6,000 nt of DNA from an uncultured Paracoccaceae bacterium (GCA_937900975.1 CALCPC010000094.1:1-6000), one strand, 5' to 3'. Counted from the first letter of the stretch, positions 1 through 6,000 are shown. Numbers and translations are program-made. Notes: a model not told the origin generated them from the sequence alone.

Positions 1-302
1 GCGGTTGCATTCGGGTTTTTGATCACGAACCGCGCGCCAATCAGCTCTTGCGTATAGTCGATTTCAGCGTCGCTTAAAAACGGCAGCGAGACGGGATCGA
101 TCAACACGCTTTCGGCGCCGCGCGACAGCACCAAGTCATCCGCCGCGGCCACCTCTTCCAGTTTGATATCGTACTGAAATCCAGCGCAGCAGCCGCCCTC
201 AACGGCCACGCGCAAAAAGCGCGGCCCTCCCGAAGCGGTCGCGATCCGCGCCAATTGGTCAAACGCCCGGTCTGTCACCCGCGGTGGAAGGGCAAGATCC
301 AT
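1..302 (-). CDS. erpA: A-type iron-sulfur carrier protein (ErpA/IscA/HesB family), 3' end cut by window edge
   Basis: Reading the minus strand from ATG at 302-300 gives 100 residues with no stop before the window edge. The protein begins MDLALPPRVTDRAFDQLA and ends RFVIKNPNAT. Family members carry or insert Fe-S clusters into apo-proteins in the cytosol, using three conserved cysteines. The first is visible in the loop VEGGCCAGFQYD (Cys39 by alignment); the other two, in the terminal CGCG-type motif that normally follows NPNA, lie beyond the window. The usual loop is GGGCSGF, so this copy has an extra Cys (C38) and Ala instead of Ser (A40). VSLPFL and the IDYTQELIGARFVI stretch also fit the family. 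The start is supported by an AAGGAC-type ribosome site a few bases upstream on the minus strand. The gene is divergent from dgt. Assignment to ErpA rather than another A-type carrier is inferred from resemblance and context. Confidence 0.87.
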   Translation of the reverse strand, partial: MDLALPPRVTDRAFDQLARIATASGGPRFLRVAVEGGCCAGFQYDIKLEEVAAADDLVLSRGAESVLIDPVSLPFLSDAEIDYTQELIGARFVIKNPNAT

Positions 303-373
303 TGCTTCTGTCCTTGTGATTTCCACACCCAGATGTAACGCTCCGCCTGCGTCACAACAAGCCCGGAGAGCCC

Positions 374-1513
374 ATGTCGCGCGCTCGTTTTGCGACGCAT
401 CCAGACGAAAGCCGCGGCCGTCTTGTGCACGAAGATCCCGCGCGCCACCGATCCGCGTTTCAACGCGACCGCGACCGGATCATCCATGCGTCCGCCTTTC
501 GGCGGCTAAAGCACAAAACGCAGGTGTTTGTTGAGCATGAGGGGGATTACTATCGCACCCGGCTGACGCATTCCATCGAGGTGGCGCAAGTCGCGCGCAC
601 AATCGCGAAAACGCTCGGTCTCGATGAGGAGCTGACCGAAGCCGTGGCGCTGGCCCACGCTCTTGGTCACACACCGTTTGGGCACACGGGCGAGGATGCG
701 CTCCACGATCTTATGACGGCCTATGGCGGTTTCGAACACAACGCCCAAGCGCTGAAAATCGTGACGGAGCTTGAGACGCATTACGCAGCCTTCGACGGCC
801 TGAACCTGACCTGGGAAACCCTGGAAGGCATCGCCAAACACAACGGTCCCGTGACCGGATCTTTGCCCCACGCGCTGGCCTCCTACAACGCCCGGCACGA
901 TCTCGAACTGTCGTCCCATGCCGGGCCAGAGGCGCAGGTCGCAGCACTTGCCGACGATATCGCCTACAACAATCATGACATCGACGACGGGCTGCGGGCG
1001 GGATTTTTTACGGTTGAGGAGGTCGCGGCGCTGCCTTTGATCGGTCCGTGTTTCGAGGCTGTCGACGCAACCTGGTCCGACCTCCATCCGCGGCGGCGGC
1101 GGTACGAGGCGCTGCGCCGGGTCTTCGGCCTGATGGTCGACGATGTGATCGCCGAAAGCCGCGCGGCCCTGGCGCAATCGCAACCGCAATCCGCGGCAGA
1201 CATCCGCGCCTTGGGGGCGCCGGTGATCCGGTTCTCTGAAACGCTGTTTCGCGATCTGCAGGTGATCCGGCGGTTTCTGTTCCAGCGGATGTACCGTCAC
1301 GAAGATGTCGCAGCGACCCGCGCGCAATCGGAGCGTGTTGTGCGCGACCTTTTCGCGGCGCTTATGGCCGATCCGACATTGATGCCGGAGGAATGGCATG
1401 TCAGCGCGTCACAGGCTGAGGCGGCGCGTGCCCGGCGTGTCGCGGACTATGTCGCCGGGATGACGGATCGCTTTGCCCTGACACTTCATTCCAGGCTTTT
1501 TGGTTGCCCCTAA
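374..1513 (+). CDS. dgt: dGTP triphosphohydrolase-like HD-domain protein, with HD changed to HA
   Basis: 379-residue protein, full length for the short alphaproteobacterial dGTPase-like class. Active members cleave dGTP or other dNTPs to the nucleoside plus triphosphate, in the cytosol, and so control the dNTP pool. Family landmarks are the N-terminal RIIHASAFRRLKHKTQVF (about residues 35-52), RTRLTHSIEVAQ with metal-ligand His66, the HD site at 95-96, the HTPFGHTGE segment with the expected catalytic His104 and Glu107, and LADDIAYNNHDIDD with metal-ligand Asp195. The HD pair is read here as His95-Ala96 (GCT at 659-661), so the metal-binding aspartate is missing; GAT would restore it by one base. 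All other active-site landmarks are intact and there is no frameshift. The start ATG has GGAG just upstream (365-368) and the first residues match the usual N-terminus. The protein may be inactive, altered in function, or affected by a base error. Confidence 0.93.
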   Translation: MSRARFATHPDESRGRLVHEDPARHRSAFQRDRDRIIHASAFRRLKHKTQVFVEHEGDYYRTRLTHSIEVAQVARTIAKTLGLDEELTEAVALAHALGHTPFGHTGEDALHDLMTAYGGFEHNAQALKIVTELETHYAAFDGLNLTWETLEGIAKHNGPVTGSLPHALASYNARHDLELSSHAGPEAQVAALADDIAYNNHDIDDGLRAGFFTVEEVAALPLIGPCFEAVDATWSDLHPRRRRYEALRRVFGLMVDDVIAESRAALAQSQPQSAADIRALGAPVIRFSETLFRDLQVIRRFLFQRMYRHEDVAATRAQSERVVRDLFAALMADPTLMPEEWHVSASQAEAARARRVADYVAGMTDRFALTLHSRLFGCP

Positions 1514-1530
1514 CTGTGGTGGGGGCGCTC

Positions 1531-1566
1531 CGGGGGCGGCACCGGGTGCCTGGTTTTCCGCCCCCG
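1531..1566 (+). terminator. GC-rich hairpin after dgt, possible terminator
   Basis: A perfect 9-base inverted repeat, CGGGGGCGG (1531-1539) and CCGCCCCCG (1558-1566), starts 18 bases after the dgt stop. Its 18-base loop contains a competing small hairpin, GGCAC (1538-1542) with GTGCC (1546-1550), followed closely by TTTT (1554-1557). The inner hairpin plus TTTT resembles a weak intrinsic terminator for dgt. The outer stem is followed by a C run rather than a U run, so it is not a classical terminator. GGGGGCG occurs twice (1521-1527 and 1532-1538), so slipped pairings are possible. Termination is inferred from position and structure only. Confidence 0.4.
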
Positions 1567-1584
1567 CCCCCCCCCCCCCCCCCC
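1567..1584. repeat. 18-base poly-C homopolymer
   Basis: An uninterrupted run of 18 C, preceded by CCGCCCCCG. It lies between dgt and argS, 54 bases past the dgt stop, outside any gene I can support. Runs of this length are prone to polymerase slippage in the cell and to length errors in sequencing, so the exact count is uncertain. No coding frame or core promoter I can recognise depends on its length. Confidence 0.9.
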
Positions 1585-1734
1585 GCATCCCGGGGTTTGA
1601 TTTGCACCAAGGAGCCGAGCTGAAACACTGTCCGAAAACTGAGGTTTCGACGCTTTATGGGATGCGTGATGTTTTAGATCTTTCACGAAACGCTAGCGGG
1701 GAGGGGCTAAGCGGGTCGCATCGCCCGGGGCCAA
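1585..1734. other. non-coding stretch between dgt and the four-armed repeat, nothing recognised
   Basis: About 150 bases, visibly less GC-rich than the neighbouring genes around 1620-1690. One plus-strand frame is open through it, but it has no start codon with a convincing ribosome site, its product resembles nothing I know, and it would run through the poly-C tract and the four-armed repeat. An AAGGAG at 1609-1614 is not followed at a suitable distance by ATG or GTG. I see no tRNA, promoter pair or operator that I would defend. Confidence 0.5.
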
Positions 1735-1803
1735 GGTGTCAGTGCGGGCTTGCCCGCACCCGCGCGGGGACCGCGCGGACGGCGCCGGGGCGCCGTTGAC
1801 ACC
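1735..1803. repeat. four-armed (cloverleaf) inverted-repeat element, perfect four-way junction
   Basis: Outer stem GGTGTCA (1735-1741) pairs with TGACACC (1797-1803). Inside it three hairpins lie end to end. Arm 1 is GTGCGGGC (1742-1749), loop TT, GCCCGCAC (1752-1759). Arm 2 is CCGCGCGG (1760-1767), loop GGA, CCGCGCGG (1771-1778). Arm 3 is ACGGCGCC (1779-1786), loop GG, GGCGCCGT (1789-1796). All 31 pairs are Watson-Crick and no base is left unpaired at the junction. Read as plus-strand RNA, arm 1 ends in a G(CUUG)C loop, a known stable RNA tetraloop. Pairing does not extend past the outer stem (A-G mismatches on both flanking steps). It ends 95 bases before the argS start. It could be a dispersed repeat, a structured RNA, or a protein-binding cruciform; I know no named family that matches. 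Confidence 0.85.
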
Positions 1804-1854
1804 GGTTTGCGCCGCTGAGACCTTGCGCGCCGCGCCGCGGACCCTGGCGGGGCT

Positions 1855-1889
1855 TTGAGCGCTGTGTTAGAGCGCCTGCGTTCAAGGAG
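1855..1889 (+). promoter_or_regulatory. argS leader: hairpin next to the ribosome binding site
   Basis: The argS Shine-Dalgarno AAGGAG is at 1884-1889, nine bases before ATG. Just upstream, TTGA (1855-1858) can pair with TCAA (1882-1885) and GCGCT (1859-1863) with AGCGC (1871-1875). Alternatively TTGAGCGC (1855-1862) can pair with GCGTTCAA (1878-1885) through one G-U pair. Both options take the AA of the Shine-Dalgarno into a stem. The ribosome site is well supported; any regulatory effect of the hairpin is inference from short stems in GC-rich sequence. Confidence 0.4.
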
Positions 1890-1898
1890 AGTTCCGGC

Positions 1899-3629
1899 AT
1901 GACTGTCTTTCGGGAGATCAAGGCGCAGGTTTTGGCAAGCTTGGGTGCGATGACGGCTGCGGGCACTTTGCCAGAGGGGCTGTCTTTTGACGCCGTAACG
2001 GTGGAGCCGCCGCGCGATCCGGCCCATGGCGATTTGGCCACCAACGCTGCCATGGTTTTGGCCAGACCCGCCGGCAAGAAACCGCGCGACATTGCGGCCG
2101 CGCTTGCCGAAGACCTGGCCAGCGCACCGGGCATCCGCATGGCCTCTGTCGCTGGCCCCGGTTTTCTGAACCTCCGGCTCGATCCCGCCATTTGGCAGGG
2201 CGTCGCGCTCCAAGTTCTTGGCGCCGGTGCCGGATATGGGCGTGGCGTGCCGGGCCAGGGCCGGGTCAATGTCGAATACGTTTCGGCCAACCCAACCGGC
2301 CCGCTGCATGTCGGCCACACCCGCGGCGCCGTGTTCGGCGATGCGCTTGCCAGTCTGCTTGACTTTGCGGGGTTCGACGTCACGCGGGAATACTACATCA
2401 ATGACGGCGGCGGCCAGGTCGATGTCCTCGCCCGGTCGGTGTTTTACCGGTATCTTGAGGCGCATGGCCAGGCCGTCACGCTGCCTGAAGGGACCTATCC
2501 CGGTGATTACCTCATCCCCGTCGGGGCGGCGCTGAAGGCCAAGGTCGGCGATGCCTATATCGGCCAGGACGAAAGCGTGTGGCTTGAAGACGTGCGCAGC
2601 TTCGCGACCGATGCCATGATGGCGCTGATCCGCGCCGATCTTGCGGCGCTTGGCGTGACAATGGACGTCTTTTTCTCGGAAAAATCGCTCTACGGAACTG
2701 GGCGGATCGAGGCCTCGCTCACCGATCTTGGCAACAAGGGCCTGATTTACCGGGGCACGCTGGAACCCCCGAAGGGCAAATTGCCCGAGGATTGGGAGCC
2801 GCGGGAGCAAACGCTTTTTCGCTCAACCGAGCATGGCGACGACATCGACCGGCCGGTGAAAAAGTCGGACGGGACTTGGACGTATTTCGCGCCCGACATT
2901 GCCTATCATTTCGACAAGGTCTCGCGCGGGTATGACCGGCTGATCGATGTTTTCGGCGCCGATCACGGCGGCTATGTCAAGCGGATGAAAGCGGCGGTTT
3001 CTGCGCTGTCGGCGGGGCAGGTGCCGCTTGACATCAAACTGACGCAGCTTGTCAAACTCTACAAAGACGGCGCCCCGTTTAAGATGTCGAAACGCGCCGG
3101 CACCTTTGTGACGTTGCGCGATGTGTTGGACCAGGTCGGGCCGGATGTGACCCGTTTTGTGATGCTGACGCGGAAAAACGACGCGCCGCTTGATTTCGAC
3201 TTTGACAAAGCGACCGTCCTGTCTTTGTCCTACCCGGTTTCCTTTGCCCAATCCGCCCTTGCCTGTTTGGCCGCTGTTCTGGCCATGCCCCCGGGTTTTG
3301 CCGGCGACACGGCCTTGGCCGCGGCGGATGTCGGATTGCTCGACCACGCGGCGGAGCTGGAGCTTCTGCGCAAATTGGCCGAGTGGCCACGGCTTGTCGC
3401 GGCGGCGGCCGACGCGCATGAGCCGCATCGGATTGCATTTTACCTATATGACCTCGCCAGCCTCTTTCACGGATACCAGCATCTTGGCAAGATGGACCCC
3501 GGGATGCGCTTTCTGACCGACGGCCAACCGGACCTGACGGCCGCCCGGCTTGCGCTTATCCGGGCAGTACAGCTTGTCATTCGGGCGGGTCTTGGTATCC
3601 TTGGCGTAACCCCACGAGACGAGATGTAA
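1899..3629 (+). CDS. argS: arginyl-tRNA synthetase
   Basis: 576-residue class I synthetase that charges tRNA-Arg with arginine using ATP, in the cytosol. The N-terminal tRNA-binding domain (about 1-90) contains AHGDLATNAA near residue 42. The catalytic Rossmann domain has VEYVSANPTGPLHVGH, with the HIGH-type signature HVGH at 137-140, then YYINDGGGQVD. WTYFAPDIAYH and FGADHGGYVKRMKAA follow, then FKMSKRAGTF with the KMSK loop at 395-398. The C-terminal DALR-type anticodon-binding domain (about 440-576) includes EPHRIAFYLYDLAS and ends RAGLGILGVTPRDEM. Length and end points are normal. One oddity: where family members have a stretch like NPVFYVQYAHAR, this protein reads YPVSFAQSALAC (445-456), losing the conserved Tyr, His and Arg, while the reading frame stays intact on both sides. 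The start is fixed by AAGGAG nine bases upstream. This is the only argS in the window and sits in what I take to be its usual locus, so it is probably the working copy. Confidence 0.96.
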   Translation: MTVFREIKAQVLASLGAMTAAGTLPEGLSFDAVTVEPPRDPAHGDLATNAAMVLARPAGKKPRDIAAALAEDLASAPGIRMASVAGPGFLNLRLDPAIWQGVALQVLGAGAGYGRGVPGQGRVNVEYVSANPTGPLHVGHTRGAVFGDALASLLDFAGFDVTREYYINDGGGQVDVLARSVFYRYLEAHGQAVTLPEGTYPGDYLIPVGAALKAKVGDAYIGQDESVWLEDVRSFATDAMMALIRADLAALGVTMDVFFSEKSLYGTGRIEASLTDLGNKGLIYRGTLEPPKGKLPEDWEPREQTLFRSTEHGDDIDRPVKKSDGTWTYFAPDIAYHFDKVSRGYDRLIDVFGADHGGYVKRMKAAVSALSAGQVPLDIKLTQLVKLYKDGAPFKMSKRAGTFVTLRDVLDQVGPDVTRFVMLTRKNDAPLDFDFDKATVLSLSYPVSFAQSALACLAAVLAMPPGFAGDTALAAADVGLLDHAAELELLRKLAEWPRLVAAAADAHEPHRIAFYLYDLASLFHGYQHLGKMDPGMRFLTDGQPDLTAARLALIRAVQLVIRAGLGILGVTPRDEM

Positions 3630-3706
3630 TCTCAATAAATAAACTTGGGGGTTGGAGCAGAGACGGACACAAGATACAGTGTCTGAGACGTGAGGCGAAC
3701 CAAGGT

Positions 3707-4537
3707 ATGCGGGACCAGGACCGGGACGATTCCATCGAAGACGGGGCCGAAACGCCCGGCATGGTGTCTGTGGCGCTGCGATGGAGCAGCGCGGCCGTGT
3801 CGCTGGCGTTGGTGGGCGCGCTGGTGATTTGGGGGGTGCAGCTTGGCTTGCGCGATGCCCAGGATGTGCCGGTGATCCGTGCCATGGTCGGTCCGGCGCG
3901 GGTCGCGCCAGAGGCCGCGGGCGGGGAGGCCGCCGCGCATCAGGGCCTTGAAGTCAACGAAATTTTGGCGGGCAACCCGGCTGGCACCCCAAGCGATGCG
4001 GCTTTGGCGCCGCCGCCGCCGATCCTTGGCGCGGAAACGGCGCCGGCGCCGCTTGATACAGCGCCGGAGGATGTCAACAGCCGTGCGGCGGCGCTGGCGC
4101 CGTCACCCGCGCCAACTCCAGCACTGACCCCGGCCGCCGCGGATGGCAGCTTCGATGGCCGCAGCATTGACGCGCTGGTCGAGGAGGCGCTGTCGACGCC
4201 GACGCTGAGACCGCGCTTGCGGCCCCGAACGCTCCGCGCGCCACCGGCCTCACGCGCGGGTCCGCCGCTTTTGACCGCGATGCCCGAGGGCACGCTTGCC
4301 ATACAATTCGGTGCCTATGCCAGCCTTGGCGCCGCGCATGGTGTCTGGTCGCGCCTCACCGTGCTGCACGACGAGCTTTTGGCGGATCGCGCCGCTTATG
4401 TTGAGGAGGCTCAGTCCGGCGACGCGACCGTCTATCGTCTGCGCGCCATCGGCTTTCGCGCCGCCGCCGAGCAGGACGGGCTGTGTGAGGCGCTGCGGGC
4501 GCGGGGCGTTGGGTGTATCCCGGTGGCGGTCCGCTAA
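3707..4537 (+). CDS. membrane-anchored SPOR-domain protein
   Basis: 276 residues. A short charged cytoplasmic N-terminus precedes one membrane span (about 29-48, AAVSLALVGALVIWGVQLGL), so the rest should face the periplasm. A conserved juxtamembrane piece (VPVIRAMVGPARVAP, 54-68, then AAHQGLEVNEI) is followed by a low-complexity Ala/Pro linker (about 90-190) with an RPRLRPR stretch. A C-terminal SPOR domain (about 193-276) begins LAIQFGAYASLGAA and carries two cysteines (C260, C270). SPOR domains bind peptidoglycan lacking stem peptides, usually at the division site, so a role in septation or wall remodelling is inferred; there is no enzymatic motif. The start is the least certain point: GAGG at 3692-3695 is 11 bases from ATG, a long spacing. 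Later starts would cut into the region before the membrane span and have no better site. It lies 77 bases after argS and its stop abuts nagZ. Confidence 0.88.
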   Translation: MRDQDRDDSIEDGAETPGMVSVALRWSSAAVSLALVGALVIWGVQLGLRDAQDVPVIRAMVGPARVAPEAAGGEAAAHQGLEVNEILAGNPAGTPSDAALAPPPPILGAETAPAPLDTAPEDVNSRAAALAPSPAPTPALTPAAADGSFDGRSIDALVEEALSTPTLRPRLRPRTLRAPPASRAGPPLLTAMPEGTLAIQFGAYASLGAAHGVWSRLTVLHDELLADRAAYVEEAQSGDATVYRLRAIGFRAAAEQDGLCEALRARGVGCIPVAVR

Positions 4538-5551
4538 ATGGCGCGCGCGGTTGTCTTCGGATCTCAGGGCCGCACGCTTCGCGACACTGAGGCCGCGTTT
4601 TTCCGCGATGCGAACCCGTGGGGGTTCATCCTGTTTCAGCGCAACCTCGAAACGACCGATCAGATCCGCCGCTTGACGGGCGATCTGCGCGACGCCGTGG
4701 GCCGCGATGCGCCGATCTTGATCGATCAGGAAGGGGGGCGCGTTGCGCGGCTGACCCCGCCGGGGTGGAGCGGTTGGACCAACGCGCTCGACTTTGTCTC
4801 GCGATTGCCGACGCCTGCTGTGCGGATCGCTGCGATGCGTCTGCGCTATAGCGTGATCGCGGCTGAGCTTCGTGCGTTGGGCATCGATGTCAATTGCGCG
4901 CCGCTGGGCGATATCGCCCGCCCGGACACAAGCCCCCCGATCCGCGAGCGGCTTTACGGGACAGAGCCCCGCGCGGTCGCAGAGCTTGCGCGCGCCGTGG
5001 CCGACGGGCTGGCCGACGGCGGCGTGCTGCCGGTGCTGAAACACATCCCGGGCCATGGCCGGGCGACGCTGGACAGTCATTTCGACCTGCCCCGCGTAAC
5101 GGCGTCGCTTAAGACACTGCGCGAGGGCGATTTTTATCCCTTTCGCCAGCTTTCCGATCTGCCGATGGGCATGACGGCGCATGTCGTTTTTGAGGCGCTC
5201 GACCCGGATCGGCCGGCCACGCAATCGCCCGACGTCATCCAGATGATCCGCGCTGAAATCGGCTTTGACGGCCTGCTTTTGACCGATGATTTGTCGATGC
5301 AGGCGCTGTCCGGGGACTTCGACGCGCGGGCCGCTGCCGCCCTTCGCGCGGGTTGCGACGTCATTTTGCACTGCAATGGCGACGCGTCGGAAATGCGCGC
5401 TGTGGCGGGCGCCACCCCCGCACTCCAAGGCCGCGCCATGGCGCGGGCCGCGGCGGCGCTGGCCGCGCGGGGCAGGGGCGCGGACATCGATATCGCCGCC
5501 GCGCGGGCCAAGATCGCGGCCCTGTCAGATGAGGTGCGCCATGCCGGATGA
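4538..5551 (+). CDS. nagZ: beta-N-acetylhexosaminidase (muropeptide recycling)
   Basis: 337-residue glycoside hydrolase family 3 enzyme, usual length for the single-domain cytosolic type. It removes N-acetylglucosamine from GlcNAc-anhydroMurNAc peptides during peptidoglycan recycling; in bacteria with inducible AmpC its products feed the induction signal. Visible motifs are PWGFILFQRN (27-36), LIDQEGGRVARL (61-72), and VNCAPLGDIARP (118-129). The signature KHIPGHGRATLDSH (168-181) has the acid/base His181 with its partner Asp179. LLLTDDLSMQAL (246-257) has the expected nucleophile Asp250. All catalytic residues are present. The ATG follows the TAA of the SPOR gene with no gap, and there is no good ribosome site of its own (only a weak GGTGG), which suggests translational coupling. 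Its 3' end overlaps scpA by 11 bases. Confidence 0.95.
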   Translation: MARAVVFGSQGRTLRDTEAAFFRDANPWGFILFQRNLETTDQIRRLTGDLRDAVGRDAPILIDQEGGRVARLTPPGWSGWTNALDFVSRLPTPAVRIAAMRLRYSVIAAELRALGIDVNCAPLGDIARPDTSPPIRERLYGTEPRAVAELARAVADGLADGGVLPVLKHIPGHGRATLDSHFDLPRVTASLKTLREGDFYPFRQLSDLPMGMTAHVVFEALDPDRPATQSPDVIQMIRAEIGFDGLLLTDDLSMQALSGDFDARAAAALRAGCDVILHCNGDASEMRAVAGATPALQGRAMARAAAALAARGRGADIDIAAARAKIAALSDEVRHAG

Positions 5552-6000
5552 TCAGTTCCTCGATCTCGCCGACCGCGACGCGCGCCGCGCGGCAGAGGCT
5601 TTGGTGGTCGATGTCGACGGCTATGAAGGTCCGCTGGACGTGCTTTTGGTGTTGGCCCGCAGCCAGAAGGTCGATTTGCGCCGCGTCTCTATCCTGGCGC
5701 TTGCCGAGCAATACCTGACCTTTGTCGACGCGGCCAAACGGCTGCGGATTGAGCTTGCGGCGGATTACCTCGTCATGGCGGCCTGGCTCGCCTATCTGAA
5801 ATCGCGCCTCCTGCTCCCCCCCGATCCGACGGAAGAGGGGCCGAGTGGTGAGGATTTGGCCGCGCATCTTGCGTTTCAACTCCAACGGTTGGAGGCCATG
5901 CGCCGCGCGGCCGCCGAATTGATGGCGCGGGACCGTTTGGGCCGCGACGTCTTCGCGCGCGGCGCGCCAGAGCGGGTGATGGCCGCGCGAAAGCTTTCCT
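5541..6000 (+). CDS. scpA: segregation and condensation protein ScpA, 3' end cut by window edge
   Basis: The frame is open from ATG 5541 to the window end, giving 153 complete residues. ScpA is the kleisin subunit that bridges SMC heads, together with ScpB, in the chromosome-condensing complex. The N-terminal SMC-neck-binding region is clear: VDGYEGPLDVLLVLARSQKVDL (about 25-46; the family pattern is F-D/E-GPLDLLL), then ILALAEQYL and ELAADYLVMAAWLAYLKSRLLLPP (71-94). This is followed by LAAHLAFQLQRLEAM and the start of the variable linker. The C-terminal winged-helix domain that contacts the second SMC head would lie beyond 6000. The start is supported by GAGG at 5531-5534, six bases upstream and inside nagZ. 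The 11-base overlap with nagZ indicates cotranscription and probable coupling; scpB would be expected next. Confidence 0.95.
   Translation, partial: MPDDQFLDLADRDARRAAEALVVDVDGYEGPLDVLLVLARSQKVDLRRVSILALAEQYLTFVDAAKRLRIELAADYLVMAAWLAYLKSRLLLPPDPTEEGPSGEDLAAHLAFQLQRLEAMRRAAAELMARDRLGRDVFARGAPERVMAARKLS

Noticed and set aside
303..373. Divergent promoters between the Fe-S carrier gene and dgt
   Set aside because: Promoters are expected here, but the candidate boxes (TTGTGA at 314-319 with TGTAAC at 334-339, and weak minus-strand pairs) have wrong spacing or poor matches, so I do not assign positions.
506..1399. Minus-strand open frame (297 codons) opposite dgt
   Set aside because: Antisense shadow of dgt with no family resemblance and no ribosome site considered convincing.
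1500..1799. Plus-strand 99-codon frame overlapping the dgt end and the intergenic gap
   Set aside because: It runs through the poly-C tract and the four-armed repeat, has no Shine-Dalgarno, and gives a product rich in Gly, Pro and Arg of no known family.
1796..1824. TTGACA at 1796-1801 as the -35 box of an argS promoter
   Set aside because: The hexamer is exact, but at 16-18 bases spacing only GC-rich sequences such as GACCTT are found, a poor -10. The hexamer is also explained as part of arm 3 and the outer stem of the four-armed repeat.
1707..2810. Long minus-strand open frame (367 codons) opposite argS
   Set aside because: It is the antisense shadow of a clear argS frame in high-GC DNA, its product is a basic low-information sequence, and it has no recognisable domain.
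3630..3706. Terminator or promoter between argS and the SPOR gene
   Set aside because: Only a 5-base inverted repeat (GACAC/GTGTC) without a T run is visible, and the TTGGAG to GATACA spacing is only 15 bases; neither call is sound. The spacer is AT-richer than its surroundings, so a promoter remains possible.
3977..4270. Ala/Pro-rich repeats in the SPOR gene as a tandem-repeat element
   Set aside because: There is no regular repeat unit; this is a typical low-complexity periplasmic linker between the membrane span and the SPOR domain.
4250..5428. Long minus-strand open frame (392 codons) opposite nagZ and the SPOR gene end
   Set aside because: It spans two well-supported plus-strand genes with intact catalytic motifs; its composition is what GC-rich antisense frames give.

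Overview
This 6 kb window looks like ordinary chromosomal backbone from a high-GC alphaproteobacterium, most likely of the Rhodobacterales/Rhodobacteraceae. The evidence is the protein sequences themselves, the strong G/C third-position codon use, and the gene order A-type Fe-S carrier / dgt / argS / SPOR protein / nagZ / scpA. I recognise this order as typical of that group from memory; I could not search for it.

Layout. On the minus strand, 1-302 is the 5' part of an ErpA/IscA-type iron-sulfur carrier gene that runs off the left edge. A 71-base divergent spacer separates it from a complete dGTPase-like HD hydrolase gene (dgt, 374-1513). A 385-base non-coding gap (1514-1898) follows. It holds a GC-rich hairpin just after dgt, an 18-base poly-C run, a plainer 150-base stretch in which I see no gene, a perfectly compact four-armed inverted-repeat structure (1735-1803), and the argS leader. 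Next come argS (1899-3629), a 77-base spacer, and a tightly packed set: a membrane-anchored SPOR-domain protein (3707-4537), nagZ starting on the very next base (4538-5551), and scpA overlapping nagZ by 11 bases and leaving the window at 6000.

The genes cover housekeeping jobs: Fe-S cluster delivery, dNTP pool control, arginyl-tRNA charging, envelope/septal peptidoglycan binding, cell-wall recycling, and chromosome condensation (ScpA, the kleisin of the SMC complex). The SPOR-nagZ-scpA set reads as one transcription unit with translational coupling.

Three points are worth a second look. (1) The 69-base element at 1735-1803 consists of four perfect stems with no unpaired base at the junction, which is far too regular for chance. 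(2) The Dgt protein has HA in place of the metal-binding HD pair. (3) ArgS has lost most of the near-universal VQYAHAR signature of its anticodon-binding domain. The Fe-S carrier also has an altered Cys-loop. These changes could be real divergence of the lineage or base errors; the sequence alone cannot decide. I found no defence system, prophage, transposase, CRISPR array, tRNA or rRNA.
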